Assembly (NCBI RefSeq): GCF_037126465.1 | Contig: NC_088205.1 | Location: forward strand, 31,665,482 to 31,729,481 | Reading direction: 5' to 3' | Length of the DNA stretch: 64,000 nt | From: Ornithodoros turicata | Lineage: Eukaryota; Arthropoda; Arachnida; Ixodida; Argasidae | Part shown: positions 30,610-41,518 of the stretch, piece after piece | How the letters are laid out: every line of letters begins with the position of its first letter | How positions within the stretch are numbered: position 1 is the stretch's first letter | Notes under the pieces: model-generated | The model's input: only the letters and a program-made list of their open reading frames with translations | What the model was told of the DNA's origin: nothing | The model's database searches: none | Translations under genes and position numbers: made by a program

Positions 30610-33600
30610 CGCATGATCCTGCGCATGGCTGTTGGCGCATGATCCTCCACAGAATCGAGTGGTGGCTCGAGAGGCGCTCCTTCTTCCCGCAGGAAATGTC
30701 AGGATTTCGCCAGCACAGGTCTTCCGTGGACTCTGTTCTTGACTTCATTACGTCAGTGGAAGAAGCAAAGGCGCGTAAGACGACAGTGGTGGCTGCGTTT
30801 CTTGATGTTAAACGCGCTTACGACACCAATGAGTGAGTCACGCCTCCGTTCTGCATCCCCTCACCCAAGCCGGCCTACCCTTCAGAGCTCTCGCATGGAT
30901 TAAGGACTTCCTCCATGGCAGGCAACTATTCGTTCGCACCCGTCAAGGATTACGGAGAATGCATCGATGACTCGTGGAGTTCCACGGGGGAGCGTATTGA
31001 GCCCAATTCTGTTTAACGTGGCCATGGCGGGTCTTCGGGGCTGCATTGGAAAGAAACTGTCAATTTCGATCTAGGCGGATGACATCTGCATTTGGACCAG
31101 CGGCAAATCCTGTCCGGCCATCCAGCGGCGCCTGCAACACGCTTTGAACACTATTGAGCACTACCTCGCAACGGCAGGCATGGACATCTCGACTGAAAAG
31201 TCCGTGGTGTTCCCGTTTACGAGAAGGAACATGCATCCCTTCCCTCTTTCAGTTGCTGGTGTACAGCTGAGGGGTGCATCTTTTCTTCGTTTCCTAGGTG
31301 TCACGGTAGACGCCAGGCTGTCTTGGGTGAAGCAGATAGCGAGCTTGGAAGCCAAGGTCCACCGGTGGATTGCGGTGATCAGGCATCTGGCAGGCATGAA
31401 GTGAGGCAGTGCCATGGCGTCGCTTCGGCCGGCGGCCGTCCACCGAGCTATGGTTCGCGGGTCACTTGCATACAGCTTGCCTGTGTTGAATGGCCTTCCA
31501 CCTTCCTCAGTCCATAAGCTTCAGTGCCTCCTGGCGCGCAGTCTCCGAGTGCACTTGGGAGTCCCTCGGGCGGCAGAGACCCATACGATCACTGCTGAGG
31601 CTAAGGAAGCCCCGCTTCAAGTGCTTCGCTACGGGGAGACATGTCGGCAGTACCTCCGCCTTCTAGCTGACCATCGGCGGCATCCGCTAGTTATGAAGCT
31701 CCGGAGACGCAAGCACGGCAGCGTACACCCATGTGTCTCTCAACTTGAGACTATAGCATACCTGACTTTGTGGTCCCACAAAGCACCCACAGTTCCCCAC
31801 CCACAGCTCCCAGCACTACTCCTTGGACTTTTCCGACGCCCTGCATCCCCCTGTCGGTGCCTGGGCTAACAGGGAAGAAAGGCAACGTCGCTGCATGCGT
31901 GACGAAGCAGCTCACTCTCGATATGATGAGCTCGTGTTATGAGACTTCCACCGCAGTTTTCACGGACGGCTCAACCACGAGGGGAAGTACGTCGTCTGGC
32001 TTTGTCATTCCCTCCGAGTCAATTTCAGATGGCCATCATCTCTCATATGCAACATCGTCAATACGCGCTGAGCTTTACGCTATTCTTTTCGCCTTGCGGA
32101 AACTTACTGACAGCCCCGTTCGCTCCTGGGTCGTTCTTACGGATTCCAGATCTGCGCTGCAGTGTGTTGCAACTATGGGACTTCGCGGCTTCCTCAGTCC
32201 TGTGGTCATTGAAATTCTACAAGTATACAAGAAAGCAAGCGCACAGGGCCACTCTATAGTCTTCCAGTGGATCCCGGCCCGTACGAAAATTCCAGATCGG
32301 CCGGACACGAGCCCGGATTCAGGCCAGATCGGGTCAGATCTGAAAGCGAGCATGGTATATCCGGTTTTATCTGGTTTTAACCGACAGGTGCCGGACGCAG
32401 ATCCGGAAACCAGTCTGTGTTAGTCCGGATTCATCAGTATTATCCGGACACCTGTCCAGATCAACTGGAACCAGATCCGACCAGACAAGGTCCGATCCGG
32501 ATTGACGACCATATAAGGTCCGGACAGGCCGGATCCGGAACTCATCGGAATGATCGTGCCCTTTACGAGCATGTCCAGTGTGATGCAATTCACGTTGGAC
32601 GAATCTTTCGTGATAATTAACCGTCGCAATTAATGTCCGGTGCGAACGACTAGTGATCTAGAAAGAATAATGGAGAAGAGAGACAGGAGAGGAACTAGTT
32701 AAGGTCTCTCAGTCCCGGTCGTCAAACAGCAACGACAAATATCAGTGCACGACTGTTCACGTTTATTTTACATGCTAACCAGTAAAAGTGGAGTTCACTA
32801 CAAATTCAGTTCTGTAAAGTTGGGCGATAAGCAGACACAGGACCCTCACACATTTCTTTAGATCCTGCGGCAAAGCAATTATTTCCAATGCACAAGTTCT
32901 GGCCCTTAATGCACAAGTTCATGTGTTAGCTGGTATGTCTTTCCAAATTAAATAATGAGGTATAAGAGAAAAGTGCTGCGACCTACCACACAACTGCAAT
33001 AACTATATAAGGCCAGATCCTGCCGCACACAGTGTGTCCTACTGAAATGCACAATGGTTTCAAAAAGTGGTACCACACTGCAAAAGTAGAAAACAACATA
33101 CATATGCTGTTTTCTACCTTTGTGGTGTGATATCCACCTTCTTTACATCTTTGTGAATATTTTATGTGGGACACTGTTTGCAGTCAGATCTGGTCTGATA
33201 TACAAGCAGATCTAGTCAGGCCAGATACCAGACAGATCAGGAATTGGGACATTTCCAGATCTGGCATATTAATCAGGCCAGATACCAGACAGATCAGGAA
33301 TTGGGACATTTCCAGATCTGGCCTGACACATAACAGATCTGTCATATTAATCAGGCCAGATACCAGACAGATCAGGAATGGGGACATTTCCAGATCTGGC
33401 CTAACAAGAAAGCCAGATCTGGAAATGTCCCAATTCCTGATCAAAAACAGATCTGGAAGTTGTGATCAGGTCAGATAAAAATCAGATCTGACTTTTTCGT
33501 AAGGGGGGTCATGTGGGCATCAGCGGAAACGAGGACGTAGATCGAACAGCCGCAGGCGCGCACCGGTACACCCGGCGTGTCCCCATCATCTTGTCTCGGG

Positions 33601-34155
33601 GGGATCGCCATTACCTCGTCTAAAGCCTCACTGGCCCCATGATGCAGTCTCAATGGCAACGTGACATCGCCACCCACTCTCCGCTTTACTCCGTTGACCC
33701 CACATTGTCCCTTACTCTCCCCCGCCGAATGCCGCGTTCCTTTACCACAGTCTTCAACCGCATGAGACTTAATGTGGCTTTTACACCGGCTTTCAAACAC
33801 ATCCTCGGTGTCGGCGCGCCAAGCCTCTGTTCCATGTGTGGTGTGCGCGGTGACCTCCATCACGTCCTCCTGGTCTGCGGAAAGTACGATCGCGAGCGCG
33901 CCCTCATGGGAACTGCTCTCCAACGCGTCGATCAACGCCAGTTCGACTCAGCCAAATTCTCGGGCCATGGTCGGACCCCTCACATCTGATGCAAGGCCTA
34001 CGAGTTGTTGCTGAGTTCCTCTCCAGCACTGGACTAATGGACGAACTCTAATAGGAGACCTTTCCATCATCATCACTTTCTCATCCCTTCCACAAGCGCA
34101 ATGGGGCAGTGTACCGCCATAACGGCGGAGAATGATCCACCACATCATCATCCCA
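30610..34155 (+). pseudogene. I-type LINE, 5'-truncated, split by a DNA element
   Basis: Plus-strand remnants: RT from the RIEWW segment with FLDVKRAYD (30640-30836); further RT and thumb frames (31144-31404, FLRFLGVTVDARLSW; 31414-31869); RNase H (31770-32277) with FTDGS, IRAELYAIL and LTDSRSAL, ending in VFQWIP; after an insertion, the last RNase H motif (GHVGISGNEDVDRTAA, about 33505-33560) and the C-terminal zinc-like CSMCG...H...C motif (33639-33989). The 3' UTR shares the CAATGGGG...CCGCC(loop)GGCGG stem-loop seen in the other two I-type copies. Frameshifts throughout make it inactive. Confidence 0.85.
32278..33506. mobile_element. 1.2-kb element with CAGATCTGG-rich ends inside the LINE RNase H
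   Basis: Interrupts the RNase H frame between QWIP and GHVG. The ends mirror each other: CCCGTACGAAAATTCCAGAT on the left and, reversed, CCCCTTACGAAAAAGTCAGAT on the right. Internally, several copies of a 40-45 bp unit containing CAGACAGATCAGGAATTGGG and CATTTCCAGATCTGGC lie at 33190-33470, with related GATCCGG-type units at 32300-32540. The duplication is only about 2 bp as far as I can tell. No transposase. The structure resembles the iterated-end elements elsewhere in the window. Confidence 0.7.
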
Positions 34156-34329
34156 TTTATGTGCGTGTGTCCAGTATGTCCCAATTTCATGCACATTAAT
34201 GATGGTTCCATTAGACACATTTGAAATCAATACTGGTGTACATGATTCCAATATTTTCAATTGGAAACAAATGTATCTGAAATGCTGGAAACAAATATTT
34301 ATTAACACGAAAGCAATCTTTTATCAAAC

Positions 34330-34641
34330 CCAGTGCCTTCCCTCTGCACAGAAAGTAATGCTGTGCCATGAGTGAAGTCAATAATACACCCAATGGCTCG
34401 TGGTGAGTTTTCAAGCCAAACGACCTACCCAACAGCGAAGCTCCTGGGTGTCTCTAGGCGGGGGTCTTTCATTATTGTATCCGTCTTCTTTTCACATGGA
34501 TGAAGGCCTTCCCGGTCGATACGGTGTCCGAGGTAGTTGACCCCCTGTACACCAAACGCACACTTGTCTACCTAAAGTCTTATGCAATTTTCTCTCAATG
34601 CAAACAACACTTTTTTTCAGTATGGTTCCGAATTCGCTGTG
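34330..34641 (-). pseudogene. Gypsy remnant, distal piece (RT end and RNase H scrap)
   Basis: Minus-strand coding traces immediately outside the left end of the 14.2-kb element: KCAFGVQGVNYLGHRID at about 34563-34510, typical of the RT/RNase H linker of Gypsy elements, then a jump to FGLKTHHEPL near 34405, which resembles the FTLVTDHKPL segment of Gypsy RNase H. The rest of RNase H and all of the integrase are missing. Its upstream half lies at 48874-52196, on the other side of the insertion. Confidence 0.75.
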
Positions 34642-34647
34642 GCGTTC
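34642..34647. repeat. 6-bp TSD (GCGTTC), left copy
   Basis: GCGTTC directly before AGTAGTAATATTAGG. The identical hexamer follows the opposite terminus at 48874-48879, and the surrounding Gypsy reading frame joins across it. Confidence 0.88.
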
Positions 34648-37412
34648 AGTAGTAATATTAGGTTGAGAGACTACGGGGCTGAGAAACTACAACATTGCCA
34701 CCAGGGCAGCGCCATCGTCACGCCGACTTTTTTCGCGCATTTTTTCCCGCGACCGGCGGGCGGCGCTCGGGTGGAGGCTCATACCGGTGGGCGGAGCGTG
34801 GCCGGAAGGCTGCGTGCGCGCTTACCCGCTTACATTTCTCAGCCTGGGCCGACTTCTTTCGTCATTTTTCAATCTGTGTCGATTTCAATCGCAATTTTTT
34901 CCAGCTACAACAGATGTGCAGTAGGCGGTTTACATGCAAAGGATAGCCATACACAAAAGTACAAGTGAAAATATATTTATTAAAGTCATTAGTGCCAGGA
35001 ATTATGTTATGTTTGCTCTGTTTGAAGGAGAAAAACTTAGCCGAAAATCTGTTGCAATAGCATTGAAGGGGTATCACATTTTTTTATTAGTGATAACCAT
35101 GCAAGTTTTCAATTAAGCAGAAGGAGTAGCACATTTTAATAAAAGAAGATATTTTTAATCAATATGATTACAATCAAAATTAAAAGTTTTATTATAAAAA
35201 GTCTAACATTATTATACGTGAGCACCATAGTGGAGTTTTATTTACAAAGTTCTAATAGATATAGTTAATTGTGGACAGCAGAGAACCTGGAAGACCACGG
35301 GACACGAATGACACGAACACAAGAGGAAATAAAATTTATAACACTACATTTAACCAAAGAAGATATTCTTAATCAAAACAACAGAGGAGGAGAATAATCT
35401 ATCATTTTAACTATCATAAAATCATCCTCGTGACTTAATCTAGTCGAATCCCATGCAATTTTCATTCTAAGAGACACTACAAACCTTACTTTGTTTTATG
35501 AATCCAACACAGAAAATATATTAAAAAATGAACTTCACCGCATAGCATGCTCCTAGCCAACAACAAGCTCTAATAATATCTGCCCTGATTTGTTGAAGAC
35601 GGGAGGCGTACGTCTGTTTTGTGACAGTTATGAACATTTTCGAGGGCAATAGGGGAGATAAGTTGATTATTCCAACATTACACAACTTTTAGTTAATCAA
35701 TTTCTTATTAAGTAAACAGCATAGACCTACGGAAATAATGAGAAACAAAACGATCAACAGCTAGCATTAATAGAGAGCCAAAACAATGCACAATCCAACG
35801 TGTAAACAACAGACACATGTAGGAAAATAATTGAAAAAGAATCTATCAAAACGATAAACATGCACGGATGAATAGCAGAGAAACACTTTGAACGGCACAC
35901 CATCCATGCACACGTAAATAACACACGCAAGGAAATAACGAGAAACACAAAACGATAAGCATGCACGGATGAAGAGCAGAGAAACACATTGAACGGCACA
36001 CTATCCACACGTAAATAATAGCACACACGCAAGGAAATAATGAGAAACAAAATCAACAGCTAATAGAGAACCAAAACCCATCACATAAACAAGAGGTACA
36101 CAAAGGATAAATAACTGAAGAACAATCTATCAAAACGAGAAACATGCACGCACTTAACACTGAATAGCAGAGAAACACTCTAAACGGCACATCTACCAAC
36201 GTGTAAACAACAGACAGGAAAATATTATTGAAACAAGATCAACAGCTAATAGAGAGCCAAAATCCAACACATAAACAAGAGGTACACAAAGGATAAATAA
36301 TTGAAAAAGAATCTATCAAAACGAGAAACATGCACGCACTTAACACTGAATAGCAGAGAAACACTCTAAACAGCACATCTACCAATGTGTAAACAACAGA
36401 CACATGCAGGAAAATAATTGAAAAAGAATCTATCAAAACGAGAAACATGCACGGATGAATAGCAGAGAAACACTTTGAACGGCACACCATCCACACGTAA
36501 ACAATAGGTACATGCAATGAAATAATGAGAAATAGAATCAACAGCTAATAGAGAACCAAAACAAATGCACCAAAGCAAACAAGAGGTACACAAAAGAAAA
36601 TAATTGAAAAAACAATCTATCAAAACGATAAACATGCACGGATGAATAGCAGAGAAACGCTTTGATCGACGCATCTGCCAACATGTAAACAACACACAGG
36701 AAAATAATAGCGAAACAAACTATCAATCATTACAAATTGAAATGGAAATAATATATCTTTTGAACTACCATAAAATCAACCTTGCGACCTAATAATATAG
36801 AATTTTCATCCTACTCAGGCACTATAAACATTATCTTGACAGAGGTATCCAAACACGCAGCACAGCTATGCTTCACACAGTACAACCAGACTCGAGACCG
36901 GTGGGGTCACTCTCTCCCTCTATACACCCCAAAAGCAAAGAAACCGCATATCCTTTGTCAATCTATGGAGTGGGGAAACCCTCTCTCTTTTTCACATTCT
37001 TTCCTCCAAACGGAAATATTCTTAGGACTGGCGTACAGAGACGAAATTTTTGATTGATCGCAAATACACATTGGAATTATTGAATTCTCAAGAACACAAT
37101 AAGAATTCTATCAACAGACAATAGCACACAAAAAATCTAAGAATAGATTTTTATGTCAGTACAAACTGGTTTTAGAGAAACATTATCTAAGCAAATGAGA
37201 AATATTATCGGCGCAAACAATACTCAACCAAAACGAGAAACGCTGCATTTTAATGTATTTCAGATCTGACACAACTATTATGCATACACTATTCTCAACT
37301 CACAAAATATCAATCGAGTCGAGTGAATATCTGACGCAAAAAGAGAAAGTCAAATTTATTCAATGATAGAAACAATACTCATTCGAAAACGAGAATCAAA
37401 TTTAATTACATC
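34648..37412 (+). repeat. Left TIR of copy 2 (about 2.76 kb)
   Basis: Outer part is GC-rich and CpG-rich (34690-34830, with CGCGACCGGCGGGCGGCGC). Then follow an AATAAATATATTTTC-type block near 34970, AT-rich DNA, a tandem repeat zone (35754-36740) and an inner part ending TTTAATTACATCG. It matches 44401-48873 in reverse. I see no credible gene: the frames in the repeat zone are repeat translations. Confidence 0.88.
35754..36740. repeat. Tandem repeats within the left TIR
   Basis: About six irregular units of 110-180 bp built on AATCTATCAAAACGA, AAACATGCACGGATGAATAG, CAGAGAAACACTTTGAACGG and GTAAACAACA. Mirrored at 46804-47790 in the right TIR. Copies differ in length and order between the TIRs only slightly. 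Confidence 0.85.
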
Positions 37413-37420
37413 GTTTTATG

Positions 37421-37425
37421 ATAAC
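37421..37425. repeat. 5-bp TSD of Gypsy element (ATAAC), left copy
   Basis: Repeated at 41651-41655 after the other LTR. Confidence 0.85.
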
Positions 37426-37517
37426 TGTAAGACTTCAGTCCTATCTCTTCTTAAAACCCTAGAATGAGGCTCGTGCCCCATTCCTCTTCATCTTTTCTCA
37501 CCTGTCGGCACCTTACA
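37426..37517 (-). repeat. Gypsy 3' LTR (92 bp, internally deleted)
   Basis: TGTAAG...CTTACA boundaries. Aligns to 41519-41650 except for a missing stretch of about 40 bp in the TTC-rich part and a few substitutions. Confidence 0.88.
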
Positions 37518-40464
37518 TAGGCCCCGGGGTGCTGGTTTCGTCCCTCCTGGGATGATATTTGCATATATTGCAGATTGGGGCTATGTGCATGTGACCATCA
37601 GGAGTGACATAACCAATGGTCTTAAGTATGCCTTGTTTCGATGCCGTTTGAGTAACAGTGTATGGGCCTTGTGGTGTAGTTCTCATCCCAGGTAGGCGCC
37701 TCTGTACTAGGATAAGATCGCCGAGTTTGATGTCCGGGATGCGATTGCTGTGACGACGGTCGAAGTGTAGCTGCATAGCTAGCCTGTACTTGTTGATCTG
37801 ATCCAAGTTGTTGCGCTTCTCGGTTAGAATGATTGTATCACTGATGCCTAAATCCTGATCAGCATGGAGAATAGGTGAGCGGCCATGTAGAGCAAAGTAG
37901 GGAGAGCACCCTATAGCTTGGTTGTGGGAACGATTACGATGATGCGTTGCAGCTTCCAAACATGGTTTCCAACCACCGGGAAAATCAGGATACATGTGTA
38001 TAAACTGCTTGATATCGCGGATAGCACGCTCAGCCATTCCGTTTGCTGCAGTGTGGTAGGGAGCTGTGAACTTCAACTGGATATGTCGTTCTTGGGCCCA
38101 TGTGGCTAGACGCTTGCTTGTGAACGCAGGTTCATTGTCACAGATGATGGTCTTAGTGTTTGTGAAGATATCCCGTTCCAGCATGGCAATTACGCTCATG
38201 GTATCTTCCCCTCCTGGCCGTGTGTTAATTACTCGAGTGTGTTCATCGATGGCAAGCAGAAATGATTGGGTTTTCCTGATGCCCTCAGACTTTTTACGTA
38301 ATTCAGCAAAGTCGAGGTGTATGACTTCGAATGGTACTGATGAATGGTGAGGCAACGTCATGCGATCAGCTCTTTGACGAAACTTGAGTTTGTTTCTTTG
38401 ACACAAGTCACAAGAACGAACGTAGTTTCTGATGTCTTGCTTCATACGTGGCCATGTGAAACGTTGACATATCTTGCGATAAGTTGTTGAGATGCCGTCA
38501 TGGCCACCAGACTCTGGGCTGTCATGGTAGAGGTAGAGAATTCTGTTTATCATGGTTGAAGGAACTTCGTACCTGCCTTCCTTGAGGATTATCGGCTGAG
38601 TGCCTTCCCATATTAGTGAATCGGAAAAAATTGCGGCGGTGAGATGCTCGAGCCCAAGGCGAGACATAGCATCAGCGTCTGTGAGGACCTTTCCTGGCTT
38701 GTAGTGGATCTTCATATCAAATTGTTGGAGCTCTGAGGACCATCTTGCAAGGCGTCCCTTGAGGTCGGCAGATGTGAGGATGTGTGTCACGGGTTGGTGA
38801 TCTGTGAACAAGTTGAACGTCCTTCCATCAAGGAAGGTACGGAAGTACCTAACGGCTTTTACAACAGCGAGAAGTTCTTTCTCTGTTGTACTATAATTGA
38901 GTTCCGTGTCGTTGAAGGTGTATGAGTAGTACCCTATAGCTGTCATTTGTTGGGCGGCGGGTTTCATCACGTCACGCTGGTATAATACAGCGCCCGTTCC
39001 AAAGTGGGAGGCATCGGTACGCAGCTCAAATGGTAACTTGAAATCTGGTAGTGTCAAGATGGGGTTGGAAGTGATTGCTGCAAGAATGTCTTGATAAGCA
39101 GCTTCGCATTGCGTATTCGAGTGGAAGCGAACGTCCTTGCGAAGTAAAGCCGTTAGACTTCTTGTTCTTGCGGCGTAATCCTGGACGAACGCACGAAAGT
39201 GGCCAGCCAGTCCAAGGAACACACGCAGGGAGTGTACATCGTAGGGCTTCGTCATGTGCTTGATCTTCTCCACGGATTCCTCTTTAGTTGTTTTGGTCAT
39301 GCCGTCAATTCGCCTGCCCAGGAAAACAACACTAGAGCTGAACCAAACGCTCTTCTTAATGTTGATTTGGAGGTTGGCATTACTGAGTGCTTGTAGTACC
39401 ATATGGAGATGATGGTAATGTTCCTCTGTTGATCTCGAATAGACTAGGATATCGTCTATGTAGACATGTACGAACTTGCCAATAAATGGTTGGAGTACAG
39501 ATGTCATCATTTTTTGGAACCACGCAGAGGAATTTTTCCACCCGAATGGTAGACGATTGTACTCGTATAAGTCAAACGGTGTGACAAAGGCCGTGTACTT
39601 TTTTGTTTCTTCTGTTAAAGGGATTTGCCAAAATCCTTTGCAGAGATCGATGCAAGAAAAGGTTGTGCTCCCACCTGTTTGGTTGATAATATCATCCACA
39701 TGTGGCATGGGAGACGGAAAAAGGTCGGTCTGACGGTTTAAGAGCCTATAGTCGGTGCACAACCGAAACCAGCCATCGGCTTTGGGGACAATAGGTATGG
39801 GTGAGGCAAATGATGATGTTGATGGACGAATTATGTCTGCGTCGAGCATAGCCTGGAGTTCTTGCTGCAGCCAGTTCTTTTTGTCAAGTGATAAGTTATA
39901 AGGTTTTCGCCGGATAGGTGTGGTGTCCCGGATTGTAAACGGAATCTCCAGCGCCGTGGTCGGTGAAGGGAATCCAGTGCCCGGTATCAACTCTGGGTAG
40001 AGGCTGTGTACGTCAAAGTCTCTGGGAACAGCAGCAGGAGCAGCGGAAATCTGTAGTGAAGCGTGAATACGGTCATCTGCAGTAGAGACTGTATCGTCCC
40101 AATAGATATTGAGTTTTAGGCGTTTAATATCTGGTCGTGAGAGTAGCACGTCATAGTCCACGTCAGAAATGACCAGAGCGTGTGTGGTGATAGTTTCGTT
40201 GGAAATCCGCAGGGATACCTTACTCCACTGACTGAATATCTTAGAAGTGCCATCGAATCCTTTGACACATACAGTTCTCCTTTCATACACGTCCTCTAGA
40301 GACAGAAGGCGAGTGTTGACGAAAGTGATTGAGGATCCACTGTCTATAAGGGCACGTGCAAGGATGTCGTTGACACGTACATCGATGTAAATGAGTTTCG
40401 TGGATACAAGGTAAACAGTTTCATATTGTGTCGTTGGGTGGAAACCAGCACCCTCTTTTACTCG
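37513..40464 (-). CDS. Gypsy pol polyprotein (protease, RT, RNase H, integrase)
   Basis: The frame is entered by -1 slippage from gag at about 40464-40470 and stays open to the stop at 37513. Aspartic protease core LIDSGSS at about 40350-40330. Counting residues from the in-frame GTG at 40290: RT about 130-330 with LPFGWKNSSAWFQ and a YIDD box at 277-280; RNase H with D near 426, E near 470, D near 497 and D near 538; H2C2 zinc finger about 590-632; integrase core with D near 660, D near 718 and E near 754; and a C-terminal domain (GPYTVT near 880). All checked catalytic residues are present and there are no internal stops, so this copy may be competent. The stop codon overlaps the start of the 3' LTR. 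Confidence 0.92.
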   Translation of the reverse strand, partial: RVKEGAGFHPTTQYETVYLVSTKLIYIDVRVNDILARALIDSGSSITFVNTRLLSLEDVYERRTVCVKGFDGTSKIFSQWSKVSLRISNETITTHALVISDVDYDVLLSRPDIKRLKLNIYWDDTVSTADDRIHASLQISAAPAAVPRDFDVHSLYPELIPGTGFPSPTTALEIPFTIRDTTPIRRKPYNLSLDKKNWLQQELQAMLDADIIRPSTSSFASPIPIVPKADGWFRLCTDYRLLNRQTDLFPSPMPHVDDIINQTGGSTTFSCIDLCKGFWQIPLTEETKKYTAFVTPFDLYEYNRLPFGWKNSSAWFQKMMTSVLQPFIGKFVHVYIDDILVYSRSTEEHYHHLHMVLQALSNANLQINIKKSVWFSSSVVFLGRRIDGMTKTTKEESVEKIKHMTKPYDVHSLRVFLGLAGHFRAFVQDYAARTRSLTALLRKDVRFHSNTQCEAAYQDILAAITSNPILTLPDFKLPFELRTDASHFGTGAVLYQRDVMKPAAQQMTAIGYYSYTFNDTELNYSTTEKELLAVVKAVRYFRTFLDGRTFNLFTDHQPVTHILTSADLKGRLARWSSELQQFDMKIHYKPGKVLTDADAMSRLGLEHLTAAIFSDSLIWEGTQPIILKEGRYEVPSTMINRILYLYHDSPESGGHDGISTTYRKICQRFTWPRMKQDIRNYVRSCDLCQRNKLKFRQRADRMTLPHHSSVPFEVIHLDFAELRKKSEGIRKTQSFLLAIDEHTRVINTRPGGEDTMSVIAMLERDIFTNTKTIICDNEPAFTSKRLATWAQERHIQLKFTAPYHTAANGMAERAIRDIKQFIHMYPDFPGGWKPCLEAATHHRNRSHNQAIGCSPYFALHGRSPILHADQDLGISDTIILTEKRNNLDQINKYRLAMQLHFDRRHSNRIPDIKLGDLILVQRRLPGMRTTPQGPYTVTQTASKQGILKTIGYVTPDGHMHIAPICNICKYHPRRDETSTPGPM

Positions 40465-41498
40465 TTTTTTTGTACTACATGGTCAGTGTAGTCTTCAGCT
40501 ACAGCTGAGGTTTGTGTATTTGTTGGACGGCCTGGCCGCTTGTGCGGTCCATGAGGCGGAAAAATGCGTTGGCTTGAGGTTGCGTTGCTGGCGTTTCCTA
40601 CAGCATCTGGACGTACTGTTGGGGCTGGTACTTCATGTGTGCTTCGAGACACACCAGCGTCGCGTAGGCATTGCAACACTGCTTCGGGATCTCGTGGTCC
40701 GCGGATCTTTACGACTTGCTGAACATGAATGGGTAGTCCGTGTACTAGCAAAGCAACGACAGAGGAGCTGGGCAGCTGTGGCTCGGCAAGCTGGAGTAAG
40801 CCTAATTTTTCGAAATAGTAGTCAGTGTATGAACCAGTAACATACTTGAAGGTTATGGCGTCATTCCACTGAGCGACTTTATCCTCGCCGAATGAGAGAA
40901 GGAGGCTTTGTTTCCATGACTCCCAAGTTGCCTGGTAATGCTCAAGTAGGCGAGAGTCATACCACCTCCTGGCCGATCCGAGAAGGAAGGTTCGTAAATT
41001 GTCGATTTTTGTCCGATCTGTTAACCAATGGTTATGCTGGCACGCGTGTTCGTACAAAGGCATCCATGACCCCGCACCCCTACTACCGTCAAAGTCCTCC
41101 GGCTTGAATAAGGCTGATGGGCGAGATGAATCCTCCCGGACAGACATGGCGCGAATTAGGTCAACAAGGACTCGCTGTTGTTCAGCTAACTGATTCTGTT
41201 GGTGCTGAAACATGGATAACAACGTTGCCGTGTCTCCACTAGCTTGCGAAGCCGTCTGTCGCGTCTGTGAGTTCCGAGGAAACCGGACTAGCCGATCAAA
41301 GTCACCGAGCTTCATATTGACTTTAAAAGTGCCCTGAGTAGCAGGTGAAGAAATGCCGAGGTTTGCCTTTGAAGCCATATACTGAAGGAGGGCTTGGTGG
41401 TCGGGGTGAGAATCCAGGTTGAAGCTGTCCTCTCCGACGTCACAGTGTCGCACCTTCGGCCCTTCGGGCGTGGCTTCTAGGAGGAATTCAACCCACAT
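40458..41498 (-). CDS. Gypsy gag (about 346 aa)
   Basis: I start at the first internal ATG (41498); the frame is open upstream into the LTR but only from a TTG. The central region (WMPLYEHACQHNHW, then LLGSARRWYDSRL, WESWKQSLLLSF) is the typical Ty3/Gypsy gag capsid-like domain. No CCHC zinc knuckle is visible; the C-terminal part is basic and Pro/Arg-rich instead. The last codons overlap the frameshift site, and the stop lies 6 bases past the slippery sequence. Confidence 0.85.
   Translation of the reverse strand: MWVEFLLEATPEGPKVRHCDVGEDSFNLDSHPDHQALLQYMASKANLGISSPATQGTFKVNMKLGDFDRLVRFPRNSQTRQTASQASGDTATLLSMFQHQQNQLAEQQRVLVDLIRAMSVREDSSRPSALFKPEDFDGSRGAGSWMPLYEHACQHNHWLTDRTKIDNLRTFLLGSARRWYDSRLLEHYQATWESWKQSLLLSFGEDKVAQWNDAITFKYVTGSYTDYYFEKLGLLQLAEPQLPSSSVVALLVHGLPIHVQQVVKIRGPRDPEAVLQCLRDAGVSRSTHEVPAPTVRPDAVGNASNATSSQRIFPPHGPHKRPGRPTNTQTSAVAEDYTDHVVQKNE
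40464..40470 (-). promoter_or_regulatory. -1 ribosomal frameshift site AAAAAAC between gag and pol
   Basis: Minus-strand heptamer A-AAA-AAC in the gag frame, the standard X-XXY-YYZ form. Slipping back one base continues directly into the open protease-RT frame, while the gag frame stops two codons later. I did not identify a downstream pseudoknot. Confidence 0.85.
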
Positions 41499-41518
41499 TC
41501 GGTTGTCGTCTGCGCCAA

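Noticed and set aside
35754..36730. Overlapping frames encoding FLCYSSVHV-type hydrophobic Cys/Phe/Ile repeats
   Set aside because: Translations of TIR tandem repeats. The same occurs at 46800-47775; there is no conservation beyond the DNA repeat.
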